A stretch of DNA of 64,000 nt from Mycolicibacterium komossense (GTDB lineage Bacteria; Actinomycetota; Actinomycetes; Mycobacteriales; Mycobacteriaceae): NCBI RefSeq assembly GCF_025822605.1, contig NZ_JACKTY010000021.1, positions 35,943 through 99,942 on the forward strand, in the 5' to 3' direction. This document shows, in pieces, positions 1-8,402 of the stretch. The notes beneath the pieces are model-generated. The model was not told the DNA's origin. It did not search any database and saw only the letters and a list, made by a program, of their open reading frames with translations. Position numbers and translations under genes: made by a program. Within the stretch, counting starts at the first letter, position 1, and each line of letters starts with the position of its first letter.

Positions 1-569
1 CACAGGCTGCCGTCGTGGGCGTCGTCGTTCTTGATGGCGTCGTCGGCGTTCGGATAGGGCGCGGTGTAGTTCGCCTGGAGGTATCGCTGGGCGTTCGAGG
101 CGGGGAGAAGGTTGGTGATGTCGACGGTGTTGCCGGTCTGGTTGTCCTCGACTTTGGCGAAAACGTTGTTGTAGTAGTCCACGATCGACTGCTGTTGGGC
201 CGGATTGATCGTCGAACTGGCGAGTTGGTTGAACCCGGCGGTGAATTCTTCGATGGCGCTGGAAGTGGTCGATCCCAGTGTGTAAATCACCATTGAGTTC
301 TTCAGATCCGAGATTTGCGATTCCAATTCGCGCGCCTGCGATTCGCGGATTTCGGTCAACCTGTCGAAAACAGACGCGCGCAGTGAGTTCCGGCCCGACT
401 GGTAGCCGATTGCGCCCACCACCGCCGCAGACAGAATGCTGGTCACCAACAACATCACGAGCAGTTTCGACTGGATGCTGACGCGGGACAGGAAACCCCG
501 GTTTCTGCGCCGTCGCCGTGCCGGCGTTTCAGGTTCCGCCGGTTCCGCCGGTTCGGTCGGTGTCGTCAT
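1..569 (-). CDS. membrane adenylate/guanylate cyclase-type sensor, N-terminal part (runs off the left edge)
   Basis: The minus-strand frame is open from ATG at 569 to the window edge, giving about 189 residues without a stop. Residues 1-34 are a Pro/Glu- then Arg-rich cytosolic leader. Residues about 35-56 (KLLVMLLVTSILSAAVVGAI) form a transmembrane helix. The rest, starting RNSLRASVFDRLTEIRESQA, is an extracytoplasmic sensor region rich in Asn and Gln. This leader-TM-sensor pattern is what I recall for large mycobacterial cyclases with HAMP and class III catalytic domains (Rv2435c type). The catalytic domain lies outside the window, so a chemotaxis-like or HAMP sensor kinase is not excluded. 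The family call is by recognition of the N-terminus only. Confidence 0.6.
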   Translation of the reverse strand, partial: MTTPTEPAEPAEPETPARRRRRNRGFLSRVSIQSKLLVMLLVTSILSAAVVGAIGYQSGRNSLRASVFDRLTEIRESQARELESQISDLKNSMVIYTLGSTTSSAIEEFTAGFNQLASSTINPAQQQSIVDYYNNVFAKVEDNQTGNTVDITNLLPASNAQRYLQANYTAPYPNADDAIKNDDAHDGSL

Positions 570-717
570 CGGTTCTGAAGATTAGCCTGCGCGGCTGGAC
601 AAAGCAGTGAGGTCAGGGGGATTCTCAGGCGTGCCCTACGATTCGGCCCGATTTGTCGACACACGGGCGCGGGATTTACGACGCTGCCGGGCTGATTTCG
701 GTCCGACGCAGGCCGCC

Positions 718-2043
718 CTACTGGACCGGCCGCAGGATCAGCCAGCCCTGGGGCGCCACCGTCGTCTCGGCGACGTCCTCCTCGGGCGGCGCGCCCGCTC
801 CGGCGATGACGACGCCGCTCTGGTGGCCCAACTCCGCCAGCCGCAGCCGCATCGGTGTGTCGTCGATGTTCAACGCGACGATGAGTGCGTTGTCCCCGCT
901 GCGGGTCTCGTACACGTACTGCCGGTTCTCCAGCCGCAGCGCTCTGGTGCGGGCGGTGTGCAGCCACGGGTGCCGGCGGCGCAGGCCGATCAAGTACTGG
1001 TGCAACGCGAACGTCTGAGCACCGGCGTCGTCGACGGGGAGTGGGGGAGCGCCGAACTCGGGTCGCACGGCGTCGTCGCCTCCGAACCGCTCCTCCTTGA
1101 CACCGTGGAATCCCAGTTCGTCACCGGCGTACACGCTGGGCACACCGCCGGTGGTCATCAGGATCACCAATGCGTGGGCGGGATGCGCGGGGTTGGCCAG
1201 CTGGCTGGCGATGCGGGTGACGTCGTGGTTGCCGATGAATGTCAGCGGCGCGAATGTCTCCAGGAAGTCGTTGTGGCGCTTGAGCGAATGGTCCAGCTCG
1301 TGGAAGTTGCCATCGTTGAGGCCGCTCCAGATCGCCTTCCACAGCTCGTATTGGGTCACCGAGTCGAATCCTGATCCCGACACCACCGCCGGGTAGTCGC
1401 CGTGGATGACCTCGCCGACGAACCACGCATCCGGGTGCACCGATCTGACCCGCGGTATCACCTGCGCCCAGAAGCGCTCCGGCACCGAGTAAGCCGCATC
1501 CAGGCGCCAGCCGTCGGCGCCGCGACCGAGCCAGTGTGACATCACATCGACAACGTGGTCCACCACCGCCGGGTTGCGATGGTTGAGGGTGATCAGGTCG
1601 CCGTGGCCCTCGAACGTGCCGAACTCTCCGGGCCGGCCGCGAAACCAGCGGGCGGCCTCCTGCTGGTGGGGCGAGCCGCCGTCGAGAGCCGTCAGATAGT
1701 GCGGGAATTCGGTGCCGACGTGGTTGAAGACACCGTCGAGCAGCACGCGCAGCCCACGCCGGTGTGATTCCTCGATCAACTGGTCGAAGTCAGCGTCGTC
1801 CCCGAGGCGCGGATCGATTCGGTAGTGATCGGTGGTGTCGTATCCGTGTGTGCGAGAAGCGAACACCGGCCCCAGTGCCACACCCGAGGCGCCGAGTTCG
1901 ACCGCGTGATCGAGCCAGCCCACGAGGCGGCGCAACCGGTGCTCTGCAGGCTGAGGTGGGGCGTCGCTCGGGTAGGCGCCGACGAATCCCAATGGGTAGA
2001 CCTGCCACCAGATCGCGTGGGTCACCCAGTCCGGTTCGGTCAT
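718..2043 (-). CDS. GH13 alpha-amylase family glycosyl hydrolase
   Basis: A 441-residue protein starting MTEPDWVTHAIWWQVYPLGF, the usual opening of a GH13 barrel. The four conserved GH13 regions are present in order: I LLDGVFNHVG, II GWRLDAAYS (catalytic Asp), III WFVGEVIHG (catalytic Glu) and IV FIGNHDVTRI. It therefore should cleave or transfer alpha-glucosidic bonds. There is no signal peptide, so it is probably cytosolic and may act on glycogen or maltodextrin. A short beta domain follows the barrel. The ATG at 2043 overlaps the stop of the upstream deaminase gene (ATGA, 2040-2043), so the two are translationally coupled. The reading frame extends further upstream but that part is the deaminase region. 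Exact substrate is not deducible. Confidence 0.85.
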   Translation of the reverse strand: MTEPDWVTHAIWWQVYPLGFVGAYPSDAPPQPAEHRLRRLVGWLDHAVELGASGVALGPVFASRTHGYDTTDHYRIDPRLGDDADFDQLIEESHRRGLRVLLDGVFNHVGTEFPHYLTALDGGSPHQQEAARWFRGRPGEFGTFEGHGDLITLNHRNPAVVDHVVDVMSHWLGRGADGWRLDAAYSVPERFWAQVIPRVRSVHPDAWFVGEVIHGDYPAVVSGSGFDSVTQYELWKAIWSGLNDGNFHELDHSLKRHNDFLETFAPLTFIGNHDVTRIASQLANPAHPAHALVILMTTGGVPSVYAGDELGFHGVKEERFGGDDAVRPEFGAPPLPVDDAGAQTFALHQYLIGLRRRHPWLHTARTRALRLENRQYVYETRSGDNALIVALNIDDTPMRLRLAELGHQSGVVIAGAGAPPEEDVAETTVAPQGWLILRPVQ

Positions 2044-2519
2044 GGCCGGAACTTGGCTTCGTAGAGTGCGCGCATCTCGTCCTCGAACTGCGGTACCGGG
2101 CCGTCGGCCGCGATTCTGGGCGCCACGACGCTGATGGGGAGCGGGGCCACCGGTGACGGCGGGGCGCCCCAGTCCTCGCGCCACGCGCTGAGCTGGGCTC
2201 CCGACGTGGCATACACGATGCGGCCCAGCCCGACCCAGGCGTGCGCCGCCGAGCACATCGGGCAGTGCTCACCGGAGGTGTACACGGTGGTGCGGATGCG
2301 CCGGACGGGCGCGATGTTGTCCGACGCCCACCGGGCTATCGCGAATTCGGGGTGCCGTGTCGGGTCGCCGCCGCCGACCCGGTTGCGATCTTCGAACAGC
2401 GTCTTGCCGTCGGCGTCGACCAGGATGGAACCGAAGGGTTCGTCCCCGCTTTCCAGCGCCTGCCGGGCCAGTTGCACGCAGCGCGTCAGGTGTTGCACGT
2501 CCTCAGCGGTGAGTCCCAC
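2040..2519 (-). CDS. CMP/dCMP-type nucleoside deaminase family protein
   Basis: A 159-residue zinc deaminase of the guanine/cytosine deaminase fold. HPEFAIAR supplies the zinc His and catalytic Glu (HxE), and GEHCPMC supplies the PCxxC-like cysteines. In the usual motif a Pro precedes the first Cys; here it is His. The fold is used for guanine, cytosine or tRNA adenosine deamination; this one is too divergent for a substrate call. GTG start at 2519 lies 8 nt after a TAAACT hexamer (2528-2533, minus strand), so the transcript may be leaderless. It is coupled to the downstream GH13 gene by a 4-bp overlap, an unusual pairing of nucleobase and glucan functions. Confidence 0.8.
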   Translation of the reverse strand: MGLTAEDVQHLTRCVQLARQALESGDEPFGSILVDADGKTLFEDRNRVGGGDPTRHPEFAIARWASDNIAPVRRIRTTVYTSGEHCPMCSAAHAWVGLGRIVYATSGAQLSAWREDWGAPPSPVAPLPISVVAPRIAADGPVPQFEDEMRALYEAKFRP

Positions 2520-2570
2520 AGGTCCGGAGTTTACGCACCGGGTCGAACGCGGGGACGGTGATGACCGGTA

Positions 2571-4259
2571 CTACCGGCCACAGCAGGCCGGTGCGGTTTC
2601 CAACCGGCAGGCGCAGGATGCGTCGACCGGCACATCGGCTCGGGCCTTGGCGAGTTCGAGCTGTCTGGCCACGATGCCGGCCTCTCCGTCACGGCCGAGC
2701 CGTTGCAGGCATTCGTGGTAGCCGTGCAGGCTCCACAGGTTGCCCGGGTGCTGACACGGCCGGGCCAGCGTCGGATCGAGCCCCAGGTCGGCTTCGTAGA
2801 CCTTGGCGGCCTCCTCCACGTGGCCCTGCTCCAGCAGCAGGGCGCCGTAGGCGTGCCGGACGGGTTGCATCCAGCCCCACGGCTCGTCATAGGTCAGGCC
2901 GTCCGACAGGGCGATCGCGTGCCGCAAATGCGCGAAGGCCTCGTCGAATCGTCCTTCGCGATAGGTGATTTCACCGTCGAGTAGGGCGGCGGCGACGGCG
3001 AGGATATCGGTGCAGGCATTGTTGAACAGCCAGCGCGTATCCGGCACCGTGGCGACCGCGGCGGTGAACGCCTCTCGTTCGGCATGAGCCTGCGGCAGTT
3101 GGCCTTTCGCCGCATGTGCGATACCGCGGCCATAGTGAATGATGGCGGTGCTGACGCAGTACAGGCCCTGATCGGCGGGCAGCGGTTCGGCGATCAGGGC
3201 ATCCCAGCGCCCGAACCGGATCAGCACATGCACCTTCAAGGGGACGAACGCCTCCAGCCAGTCGGCCATCGGCGGCGATTCGATCGACAGCAGATCCGGC
3301 GTCAGCTGTCCCGACAGCTCATCGGCGGCCTGTAAGGCGATCTGCGACTGGCCGCTGAACATCGCCGAGTAGACCACGAAGTGCAGGTCGTGCGCGCGAT
3401 AGAGCGAGTAATAGTTGAGCGGCCCTTGGTGTTCCACGAATTTTCGGTCGGCTCGAACAGCGGCCAGATTCGACTCGACCGAGCTGCGGTAGTCGCCGCA
3501 GAGCACGTCGATATGCGTGGGCATGTGCTGCAGGTGGCCGGCATCGGGGACCAGATCGCGCAGCAGGTCCGCGGCGGGCAACGCCACCTCGGGATGCGCT
3601 GACATCTCCATGGTGTGCAGGTAGAGGTGAAGGACTCCCGGGTGGGCCTTGCCCGCGTCGGTGGCCAGGGCATCGTCGAGAATCCGTTTGGCTTCGACGA
3701 CGCGCGAGCCCGGCGCGGGTTCGCCGGTGCTGGTGTCCCACAGTGCCCACGCGGTGACGTTCACCAGCGCGTCGGCTGCCAGCGCCTGGACGTCGATGTC
3801 GTCGGGGTAGGCGACCGCAAGCTCGGCCATGGCGTCGGCGTAGGCGTAATGCCCGGCGGTCAGGGCGGCGGCGTCGTCGGGATCGTCGGTGGGGAAGCGG
3901 AGGGACAGGGCCTCGATGAGACCTCGTTCGGCGGCGCTCGCCCGGCCGCCGGCGGCCAGGCCCAGTTCCATCCGAGCCCGGGCCAGAGAGGCGGCCAGGT
4001 CGACGGGGTCGAACGCGTCCCAGGCCTTGTTGTAGTTGGGTCCGATCGCATAAGCGATGCCCCAGCGCGCGATCGCCAGCTCCGCGTCGATGCTGAGCGC
4101 CCGCTCGAAGCAGGTGACGGCTTCGGCGTGGTTGAAGGCATATGCCCACACCAGGCCGCGGTTGAACCACAATTGTGCTTGGGGCGTTGGGGTTTCGACG
4201 TCGCGGCGGTAGGAGCCGAGATCATAGTAGGGATCGGAAACGTCGGTGGCAGCCGTCAT
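2571..4259 (-). CDS. TPR repeat-containing protein
   Basis: A 562-residue soluble protein with degenerate helical repeats throughout. The N-terminal helices include AQLWFNRGLVWAYAFNHAEA followed by VTCFERALSIDAELAIARWG, a textbook TPR pair. Similar pairs occur near the C-terminus (GALLLEQGHVEEAAKVYEAD). No signal peptide, membrane segment or catalytic domain is seen. The C-terminus holds several Cys (CACR, CCGR). Long TPR proteins of this class occur next to oxidoreductases in actinobacteria, but function is not known to me. ATG at 4259 follows TAAGGT by exactly 6 nt, suggesting its own leaderless promoter. Confidence 0.8.
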   Translation of the reverse strand: MTAATDVSDPYYDLGSYRRDVETPTPQAQLWFNRGLVWAYAFNHAEAVTCFERALSIDAELAIARWGIAYAIGPNYNKAWDAFDPVDLAASLARARMELGLAAGGRASAAERGLIEALSLRFPTDDPDDAAALTAGHYAYADAMAELAVAYPDDIDVQALAADALVNVTAWALWDTSTGEPAPGSRVVEAKRILDDALATDAGKAHPGVLHLYLHTMEMSAHPEVALPAADLLRDLVPDAGHLQHMPTHIDVLCGDYRSSVESNLAAVRADRKFVEHQGPLNYYSLYRAHDLHFVVYSAMFSGQSQIALQAADELSGQLTPDLLSIESPPMADWLEAFVPLKVHVLIRFGRWDALIAEPLPADQGLYCVSTAIIHYGRGIAHAAKGQLPQAHAEREAFTAAVATVPDTRWLFNNACTDILAVAAALLDGEITYREGRFDEAFAHLRHAIALSDGLTYDEPWGWMQPVRHAYGALLLEQGHVEEAAKVYEADLGLDPTLARPCQHPGNLWSLHGYHECLQRLGRDGEAGIVARQLELAKARADVPVDASCACRLETAPACCGR

Positions 4260-4265
4260 GGTCGA

Positions 4266-4271
4266 ACCTTA
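4266..4271 (-). promoter_or_regulatory. -10 element of the TPR gene (leaderless)
   Basis: Minus-strand TAAGGT matches TANNNT and ends 6 nt before the ATG at 4259, the spacing expected when transcription begins at the start codon. Confidence 0.5.
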
Positions 4272-4362
4272 GTGGTGGGGAAACTGTCGCGACAACGCCA
4301 CCGGATATCGAGGTGGGTGTCAAGACAAGCAGTCATCACGATTCGGAGTCTGGCGGGTTTGG

Positions 4363-4773
4363 TCAGGTTCGCTTCACAGAGAGATAGTCCGCGATGCCGA
4401 TGCGTTCATAGGATCGTCTTCGCTTCGGCGTCAGCAGGGGCAACGCGGTCGCCGCGTCGATCACCTCGGGGTCGGTGACGTCGTGGGTTTCGCCTTCGGC
4501 CGACACCGTGGCCCGCCCGGCGGCCAACACGTTCTGCAGCCAGTCCACCCGGGTCCCGTAGGCCAGCGGAATGACGAACCCGCCGGACGTGCGGTCGGCG
4601 CCGATGGGCGTCGAATACTGCGTGCCCGACTTTCTGCCGGTATGCCGGATCGCAGCGGCGTACGAGTTCTTTCCGCCGGCCCGCCTGCCGATCACGGGGT
4701 TGAGTAGGTATTTGTTCGACGTACGGATCGCCCATAGCAGTGGACGGGGCCAGGTCGCGGGTGCAAGCGCCAC
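4363..4773 (-). CDS. deazaflavin (F420)-dependent nitroreductase family protein
   Basis: A 136-residue protein with the DDN/Rv3547-type split-barrel signature IRHTGRKSGTQYSTPIGADR followed by GGFVIPLAYG and a WLQNVLAAGRATV segment. Family members use F420H2 to reduce quinones or nitro compounds and associate with the membrane or cytosol. The N-terminus (WPRPLLWAIRTSNKYLLNPV) is amphipathic as in the family. The GTG start at 4773 lies 7 nt after TACCGT (4781-4786). It is a stand-alone gene between the TPR gene and an insertion sequence remnant. Confidence 0.85.
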   Translation of the reverse strand: MALAPATWPRPLLWAIRTSNKYLLNPVIGRRAGGKNSYAAAIRHTGRKSGTQYSTPIGADRTSGGFVIPLAYGTRVDWLQNVLAAGRATVSAEGETHDVTDPEVIDAATALPLLTPKRRRSYERIGIADYLSVKRT

Positions 4774-4780
4774 CCCGCCG

Positions 4781-4786
4781 ACGGTA
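4781..4786 (-). promoter_or_regulatory. -10 element of the nitroreductase gene
   Basis: Minus-strand TACCGT with 7 nt to the GTG at 4773; no Shine-Dalgarno sequence is seen, consistent with leaderless transcription. Confidence 0.4.
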
Positions 4787-4830
4787 CGCGCGCGCAGACG
4801 CGTCCGGTGGTCCCAGAATCGTCGGTGTGA

Positions 4831-5009
4831 TGTCTCGGGACATCGGTGACAGTTCTGGATCAGGACATTGGTGACAGTTCGGGTGGTCTTGGTGGTGACA
4901 CTTCTGCCACCAAGCTCCCGGGGTGGCCGTCAATGAACCCATCGATCCTCGCGTGCGGCTGGCGATTTCTCAGTGGCCCGACGACGCCGACGAGTCACCG
5001 CCGTTCTAG
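4831..5009 (+). mobile_element. remnant of an IS481-type insertion sequence (one end only)
   Basis: From 4831 the sequence TGTCTCGGGACATCGGTGAC resembles IS481-family terminal inverted repeats as I remember them from actinobacteria. An imperfect copy, GGACATTGGTGACAGTT at 4863-4879, repeats GGACATCGGTGACAGTT at 4838-4854 with a 25-bp period. It is followed by the first codons of a transposase-like frame (4923-5009). No right end or transposase body is present up to the cupin gene at 5032, so the element is truncated and dead. Confidence 0.65.
4923..5009 (+). pseudogene. N-terminal fragment of an IS481-like transposase
   Basis: GTG at 4923 opens 28 codons, beginning VAVNEPIDPRVRLAISQWPD, before TAG at 5007-5009. 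This matches the typical N-terminus of mycobacterial IS481-family transposases, which continue with an HTH and a DDE domain of about 300 residues that is missing. The last residues before the stop (DESPPF) look out of family, so the junction probably lies near 4989. Confidence 0.6.
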
Positions 5010-5018
5010 GTCAGCAGC

Positions 5019-5024
5019 TACGAT
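5019..5024 (+). promoter_or_regulatory. -10 element of the cupin gene
   Basis: TACGAT with 7 nt to the ATG at 5032. It lies just beyond the IS remnant, so the cupin gene has a promoter of its own. Confidence 0.45.
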
Positions 5025-5031
5025 CGGCCGC

Positions 5032-5415
5032 ATGATTCGTTGCGTCCGGCTGTGGACCGGTCAGGATGACGGTTCCCACGTGCAGATCGGCACCATCGAC
5101 ATGCGGCCGGGCCGCAACAACGACCTCCTGTCGGGCACGATGGCGTCCACCCATGTCACGGTCGAAGAGACGGCGGGCGGCGGTGCACTCGCGTGGCATA
5201 CCGCGCCGGTCCGCCAACTCGTCGTAACGCTCTCGGGCACTTTGGATTTCATCACTCGTGACGGTGAAGAGTTCACGTTGCACCCCGGCGACGTCTTGCT
5301 GGCCGAGGACACCGCGGGCTCCGGTCACCAGTGGCAGCTGAAGGGCAGCGATCCCTGGCGCCGGATGTACGTCGTGTTGGCCCAGGGCACGGATGTGGCG
5401 TTTGTGCCGGACTAG
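5032..5415 (+). CDS. small cupin-domain protein
   Basis: 127 residues with a single cupin barrel. VEETAGGG and LAWHTAPVRQLVVTLSGTLD carry the first cupin motif and FTLHPGDVLLAEDTAGSGHQ the second, with His residues in places usual for metal binding. The protein is cytosolic and has no partner domain. I chose ATG at 5032 over the longer frame from 4846 because that extension covers the IS remnant. It is followed after 35 bp by a TetR regulator on the same strand. Ligand or reaction unknown. Confidence 0.75.
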   Translation: MIRCVRLWTGQDDGSHVQIGTIDMRPGRNNDLLSGTMASTHVTVEETAGGGALAWHTAPVRQLVVTLSGTLDFITRDGEEFTLHPGDVLLAEDTAGSGHQWQLKGSDPWRRMYVVLAQGTDVAFVPD

Positions 5416-5438
5416 TGTCACCACCGTGACGGCATGCG

Positions 5439-5444
5439 TACGGT
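5439..5444 (+). promoter_or_regulatory. -10 element of the TetR gene
   Basis: TACGGT with 6 nt to the ATG at 5451, indicating a leaderless transcript separate from the cupin gene. Confidence 0.5.
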
Positions 5445-5450
5445 GACCTG

Positions 5451-6017
5451 ATGGCGACCACCCGTGCCCGCAATGCCGAGGGCACCCGCGCGGACATCCT
5501 CGCTGCCGCCCGAGAACGGTTCGGCGCCGAGGGATACGAACGAACCACGTTGCGCGCCGTCGCCGGCGATGTCGGTGTCGATGCGGCCCTGGTGATTCGG
5601 TACTTCGGCAGTAAACAGGACCTGTTCGCGGCGGCCGCGGAGTTCTCCATCGACCTGCCCGATCTGACCAAAGTCGAGCCCGAACGGCTCGCCGAAGCGC
5701 TGTTACCCCGGTTCTTCGCGGTCTGGGAGTACGACAGCACGTTCGTGGCCTTGTTGCGCGCGGCGATGACGAGCCCGGTGGCCGCCGACGCGATGCGGCG
5801 GGTGTTCGCCACCCAGATCGCGCCATCGCTGATGGCCATCGCGCCGGATCACCACCTCCAACGCGCCGGACTGTTCGGAGCCTTCATCATCGGGTTGGCC
5901 ACCACCCGCTATGTGATCCGTAACCCCGCCGTCGCGGAGATCGACCATGACGAGCTGGCGCTGTGGATGGCGCCGGTGGTGACCCAGCTGCTCGTCGGAC
6001 CTGCTCCGCAGGAGTGA
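5451..6017 (+). CDS. TetR/AcrR-family transcriptional regulator
   Basis: 188 residues. Residues about 9-55 form the TetR DNA-binding domain: GTRADILAAARERFGAEGYE, then TTLRAVAGDVGVDAALVIRY as helix-turn-helix, then FGSKQDLF. The C-terminal ligand domain resembles the type seen in many mycobacterial TetRs (TetR_C_17-like) with the run GLFGAFIIGLATTRYVIRNP. It ends exactly where the convergent sulfatase gene ends (6017/6018, no spacer). The likely target is itself or the cupin/sulfatase neighbours, but no palindromic operator is evident. Confidence 0.9.
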   Translation: MATTRARNAEGTRADILAAARERFGAEGYERTTLRAVAGDVGVDAALVIRYFGSKQDLFAAAAEFSIDLPDLTKVEPERLAEALLPRFFAVWEYDSTFVALLRAAMTSPVAADAMRRVFATQIAPSLMAIAPDHHLQRAGLFGAFIIGLATTRYVIRNPAVAEIDHDELALWMAPVVTQLLVGPAPQE

Positions 6018-8372
6018 CTACTGCCGCGCCATCGCCAGGTTGTACCGGTCTTCGGCGGTGATCAGGTGGTCGTGGTTGTCCTCTCCGATATCGAGCTGCA
6101 CCCATTCGATCTCGCCGGTGAAGCGGTTGCCCGTCGGGCCGTAGTCCGGTGACGCGGGCGAGCCGGTATCGGAGCCGACGTCACACGCTTCGTCGGCCGA
6201 GTAGCCCATCGGGATGGTCTGCTCGACGCGACCGGTGCCGACTGCTTCACCGTCGTAGTAGAGCGTGACGTCGCCGCCCTTTGCCAGTCCGCCGCCGTCA
6301 TAGGCGAACTCCATTCGCACCTGATGTTTCCCGGCCGGGATCGGTCGGTCCGCAGTCGTGATGTAGTGCTCGATGCCGAAGAAGTTGAAGCAGTACTTCA
6401 GTTTTCCGTCGTGCGCGTACAGCGACCACCCGCCTACGCTGCCGCCCTGGGTGATGATCACGCCGTTGGCGCCGCCTTCGGGTACGACGAGATTGGCCGT
6501 CACCGAATAGGACTTGTTCTTCAGCGTGAGCACACACCACTCACTGACCCGCATACCGGAGAACAACAGTTGGGTGTTGCCCCGGATGAGCTGCGGCCGG
6601 CCCGCGATATCGGGATTGATCCGTTCGAAGCCGCGATCGTCGAGCGGAACGACGTTGTACTTGACTGCCTCGATCAGCCAGAGCCGTTGCAACTCAGCCA
6701 GTTTCTCGGGATGCTGCTCGACGAGGTTGTGCGACTGGGTCCAGTCGTCTGGACCGTAAAGTTCCCAGACGTCGTCGTCGAACGGCGGCGGGGCGTCCGC
6801 CGACCAGGGGGTCCGGTGCTTGGTCATCGCCGTCCAGCCCTGGAAATAGATGCCGCGGTTGCCCATCATCTCGAAGTACTGCACGTGGTGCGATTCGGGC
6901 GTCGCGGCCTCCCGCAACGTGTCGATCATGCTGACCCCCTCCAGCGGGGCCTGGGCGATGCCGTTGACCGACGTCGGCGCGGGCAGCCCGGCCGCCTCCA
7001 GTATCGTCGGCGCCACGTCGATGACGTGATGGAACTGGCTTCGGACCGCACCCTTGTCGGCAAAACCATTGGGCCAGTGCACGATTGTGCCGTTACGGGT
7101 GCCGCCCCAATGTGACGCGACCTGCTTGGTCCACTGATACGGCGCGCATAACCCGTGCGCCCAGCCCACCGCGTAGTGGTTGTAGGCGGTGGGTGTGCCG
7201 AACTCATCGATCTTCGAGAGCAGGAATTCCGGCGTCTCGATCCCCGGCATACCGTTGAGCGTCGTCATCTCGTTGAAGCAGCCGTTGAGGGTGCCCTCGG
7301 CCGAGGCGCCGTTGTCGCCGATGATGTAGTAGATCAGGGTGTCGTCGAGAAATCCGAGGTCGTCGATGGCATCGACCACTCGGCCGATCTCATGGTCGGT
7401 CTGCTCCAGGAAGCCCGCGTAGATCTCCATCTGCCGCGCCAGCACGGGTTTGAGCTCGTCTGGCATGTCGTCCCACGCGGGGATCTCGTCGTGGCGTCTG
7501 GTGAGTTCGGCGTCCTGCGGAACCACTCCGAGCTTCTTCTGCGCTTCGATCGTGCGCTCGCGCAGGGCATCCCAGCCGTCGTCGAACCTGCCCCGGTACT
7601 TGTCCGACCATTCCTTCGACACCTGGTGCGGGGCATGGGTGGCACCCGGTGCGAAATACATGAAGAACGGCTTGTCCGGCATCAGCGCCTTCTGTTGGCG
7701 TACCCAGGTGATGGCGCGGTCGGCCAGATCCTCGGTGAGCGAGTAGCCCTCCTCTGGGGACTTCGGCGGCTCCACCGCCGTGGTGCCCTCATACAGGCCG
7801 GGGTAGTACTGGTTGGCCTCGCCGCCGACGAAGCCGTAGAAATGTTCGAAGCCGGAACCGGTAGGCCATTGGTGAAACGGCCCGACTGGCGTCACCTCCC
7901 AGCCGGGTACCTCATGACACTTGCCGAACTGTGCGGTCGAATACCCGTTCAGCTTCAGGGTTTCGGCGATCGGCGCCTTGTCCTTCGGTCTGATGCTGTT
8001 GTTGCCCGGCGCAGACGTCGCCATCTCGGTGATCGCTCCCATGCCGACAGAATGATGGTTACGTCCGGTCAGCATCGCCTGCCGGGTGGGGGAGCACAGC
8101 GCGGTGGTGTGAAACCTGTTGAGCTTGAGACCATTAGCGGCCAGGCGTTCGGCGACCGGGGTGTTGCACGGCCCGCCGAAGGCCGACGACGCACCGAAGC
8201 CGACATCGTCGATCAGCACGATCAGCACGTTGGGGGCACCTTTGGGTGGCCGCAGTTCTCTGATGGGCGGATAGCTGGTGTTGGGATCCTTGGCGTCATA
8301 GGTGGTGAGCCCGACATGCTTGACATCCGGGATGGGGAGTTGTTCCCGCGCCAGGTGCTTTTCGGGTGCCAT
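6018..8372 (-). CDS. arylsulfatase (type I sulfatase, AtsA/AtsD-like)
   Basis: 784 residues, close to the roughly 787 of mycobacterial AtsA and AtsD. Residues 49-56 (VLIVLIDD) give the metal-binding Asp pair, and the formylglycine motif CSPTR is at residues 93-97 (Cys93 to be converted by a formylglycine-generating enzyme encoded elsewhere), followed by TGRNHHSVGM. Later motifs GDNGAS and HWPNG are also usual. The last 200 residues form a beta-rich C-terminal domain. No signal peptide is visible. It should hydrolyse sulfate esters. GAGGG upstream of ATG 8372 is a good ribosome site. Which paralogue it corresponds to cannot be settled. Confidence 0.9.
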   Translation of the reverse strand: MAPEKHLAREQLPIPDVKHVGLTTYDAKDPNTSYPPIRELRPPKGAPNVLIVLIDDVGFGASSAFGGPCNTPVAERLAANGLKLNRFHTTALCSPTRQAMLTGRNHHSVGMGAITEMATSAPGNNSIRPKDKAPIAETLKLNGYSTAQFGKCHEVPGWEVTPVGPFHQWPTGSGFEHFYGFVGGEANQYYPGLYEGTTAVEPPKSPEEGYSLTEDLADRAITWVRQQKALMPDKPFFMYFAPGATHAPHQVSKEWSDKYRGRFDDGWDALRERTIEAQKKLGVVPQDAELTRRHDEIPAWDDMPDELKPVLARQMEIYAGFLEQTDHEIGRVVDAIDDLGFLDDTLIYYIIGDNGASAEGTLNGCFNEMTTLNGMPGIETPEFLLSKIDEFGTPTAYNHYAVGWAHGLCAPYQWTKQVASHWGGTRNGTIVHWPNGFADKGAVRSQFHHVIDVAPTILEAAGLPAPTSVNGIAQAPLEGVSMIDTLREAATPESHHVQYFEMMGNRGIYFQGWTAMTKHRTPWSADAPPPFDDDVWELYGPDDWTQSHNLVEQHPEKLAELQRLWLIEAVKYNVVPLDDRGFERINPDIAGRPQLIRGNTQLLFSGMRVSEWCVLTLKNKSYSVTANLVVPEGGANGVIITQGGSVGGWSLYAHDGKLKYCFNFFGIEHYITTADRPIPAGKHQVRMEFAYDGGGLAKGGDVTLYYDGEAVGTGRVEQTIPMGYSADEACDVGSDTGSPASPDYGPTGNRFTGEIEWVQLDIGEDNHDHLITAEDRYNLAMARQ

Positions 8373-8402
8373 GATCCCTCATTTCTGGAGACGTAACGGT
8401 GG

